Source: Micromonospora sp. CB01531 (lineage in GTDB: Bacteria; Actinomycetota; Actinomycetes; Mycobacteriales; Micromonosporaceae). From it: a stretch of 64,000 nucleotides of DNA. Positions within the stretch are counted from its first letter, which is position 1. Each line of letters opens with the position of its first letter. Where the stretch lies: positions 1 through 64,000 of the forward strand of contig NZ_LWLS01000024.1 in the NCBI RefSeq assembly GCF_001905095.1, given 5' to 3'. The notes under the pieces were generated by a model. That model was not told the DNA's origin. It searched no databases and was given only the letters and a program-made list of their open reading frames with translations. Positions 63,417 through 64,000 of this stretch are shown here, one piece after another. Position numbers and translations under genes: made by a program.

Positions 63417-63951
63417 GTGCCAGCACGGGTCGGATCGACCGCTCGATCTCCTCCGCACAGCGCCGGAAGTCGGCGGGTGAGCCACCGATCGGGTCGCCCA
63501 GGTCGTCCGCGTCCAGGGTGGCGGGTTGCAGCCGTCCCCGGGCGCGGGCGGCCGCCGCCACCGCCACGCGGAGCGGGGAACCGCTGCCCCCGGCGGGGGC
63601 CTCGGCCGCGGCGGCCAGCCGGGCGAACTGGCGAAGGGTGAAGGTCCGGTGCAGCGCGGCCGGGGCCAGCGCGGTGCAGACGGAACGCTGTCGCCGGGTG
63701 GCGGTCAGCACCAGCGTGGCCCGGGTCAGATGCTCCGGGCGCAGCCGCCGGGTGCGGAACGCCGCCGGATCCGCGCCGGTCCTGGCCGCGACCGCGCCGG
63801 CGTACGGGTGCATGGTCCCGCCGTCGACGGCGTCGGTGCCCGCACTGGTCACGGTGACCGGGAGATCGCGGAGCAGCCGCCGGGCGAGGAACTCGGCCAT
63901 CGGGGACCGGCACAGGTTGGCGTGGCAGACGAAGAGCACCCCGTCGACCAT
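63397..63951 (-). CDS. Low-molecular-weight protein tyrosine phosphatase (Wzb-like)
   Basis: A 184-residue phosphatase. The P-loop C(X)5R is at C9-R15 (VCHANLCRSP), and the general acid Asp is in the DLGDP segment. In polysaccharide loci this enzyme reverses autophosphorylation of the Wzc-type kinase, which is encoded convergently here. I chose the ATG at 63949-63951 because AGAGGGG lies six bases upstream; an ATG at 63970-63972 adds seven residues before the normal N-terminus. The last 28 bases of the window hold no further feature. Confidence 0.92.
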   Translation of the reverse strand: MVDGVLFVCHANLCRSPMAEFLARRLLRDLPVTVTSAGTDAVDGGTMHPYAGAVAARTGADPAAFRTRRLRPEHLTRATLVLTATRRQRSVCTALAPAALHRTFTLRQFARLAAAAEAPAGGSGSPLRVAVAAAARARGRLQPATLDADDLGDPIGGSPADFRRCAEEIERSIRPVLALIGTAG

Positions 63952-64000
63952 CTGCACCCCTCTCGTAGGCATGGTGGCGCGGCTGATCGCCGCGACGGCG

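Overview
The window is a high-GC actinobacterial chromosome segment. Lsr2, a SARP-type regulator, DesK/NarL-type two-component pairs, many GTG starts and closely packed genes all fit an actinomycete. Overall composition and gene content look most like Micromonospora or a close relative in the Micromonosporaceae; this is inference from sequence character, not a database match. No rRNA, tRNA, CRISPR array or complete prophage is visible.

Left part (1-13.2 kb): a tnpB-type RNA-guided nuclease gene interrupted by an amber codon near its start; a secreted subtilisin-like protease; a SARP/BTAD regulator; a secreted vanadium-haloperoxidase-like protein; a histidine phosphatase; two small proteins; a stand-alone LigD-type polymerase domain; and an Lrp-family regulator divergent from a three-gene branched-chain 2-oxoacid dehydrogenase operon (E1 alpha, E1 beta, E2).

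13-26 kb: a beta-helix protein, an L,D-transpeptidase lipoprotein, a strictosidine-synthase-like beta-propeller, a STAS protein, an FKBP isomerase, a divergent DoxX and CBS-BON pair, a metal/cobalamin-type receptor, a four-gene Asp23/Gls24 envelope-stress operon, a DUF2726-like protein, an MFS transporter with a palindromic operator candidate, and lsr2.

26-38 kb: lon behind a HAIR-like (HspR) operator, a DEAD-box helicase sharing a strong bidirectional terminator with lon, a membrane protein, a two-component system, a nucleoside deaminase, a 2'-5' RNA ligase-like protein, a secreted GH43 arabinanase-like enzyme divergent from an ArsR-type regulator, and a dispersed-type palindromic repeat.

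37.3-41 kb: a frameshifted isocitrate-lyase/PEP-mutase-family gene, an intact M15-like zinc peptidase homologue carrying ten 15-bp repeats, and an asparagine-synthase-like gene broken by three frameshifts. All four shifts are single-base losses inside 3 kb, so either this is local decay or a patch of poor consensus.

41-52.6 kb: DUF1203 protein, PfkB sugar kinase, Ntn-type amide hydrolase, a second two-component system followed by a fused ATPase-permease ABC transporter, a PknB-like Ser/Thr kinase, and an ECF sigma factor with a membrane-anchored partner.

52.7-64 kb: an ergothioneine cluster (egtA, egtB, egtC, egtD; no egtE), a UPF0016/TMEM165-type manganese exporter gene preceded by a yybP-ykoY-type manganese riboswitch and a hairpin that buries its ribosome binding site, a small acidic protein, nhaA, and the edge of an exopolysaccharide locus (FlaA1/CapD-type sugar dehydratase, Wzc-type tyrosine autokinase, low-molecular-weight tyrosine phosphatase) that probably continues beyond the right end.
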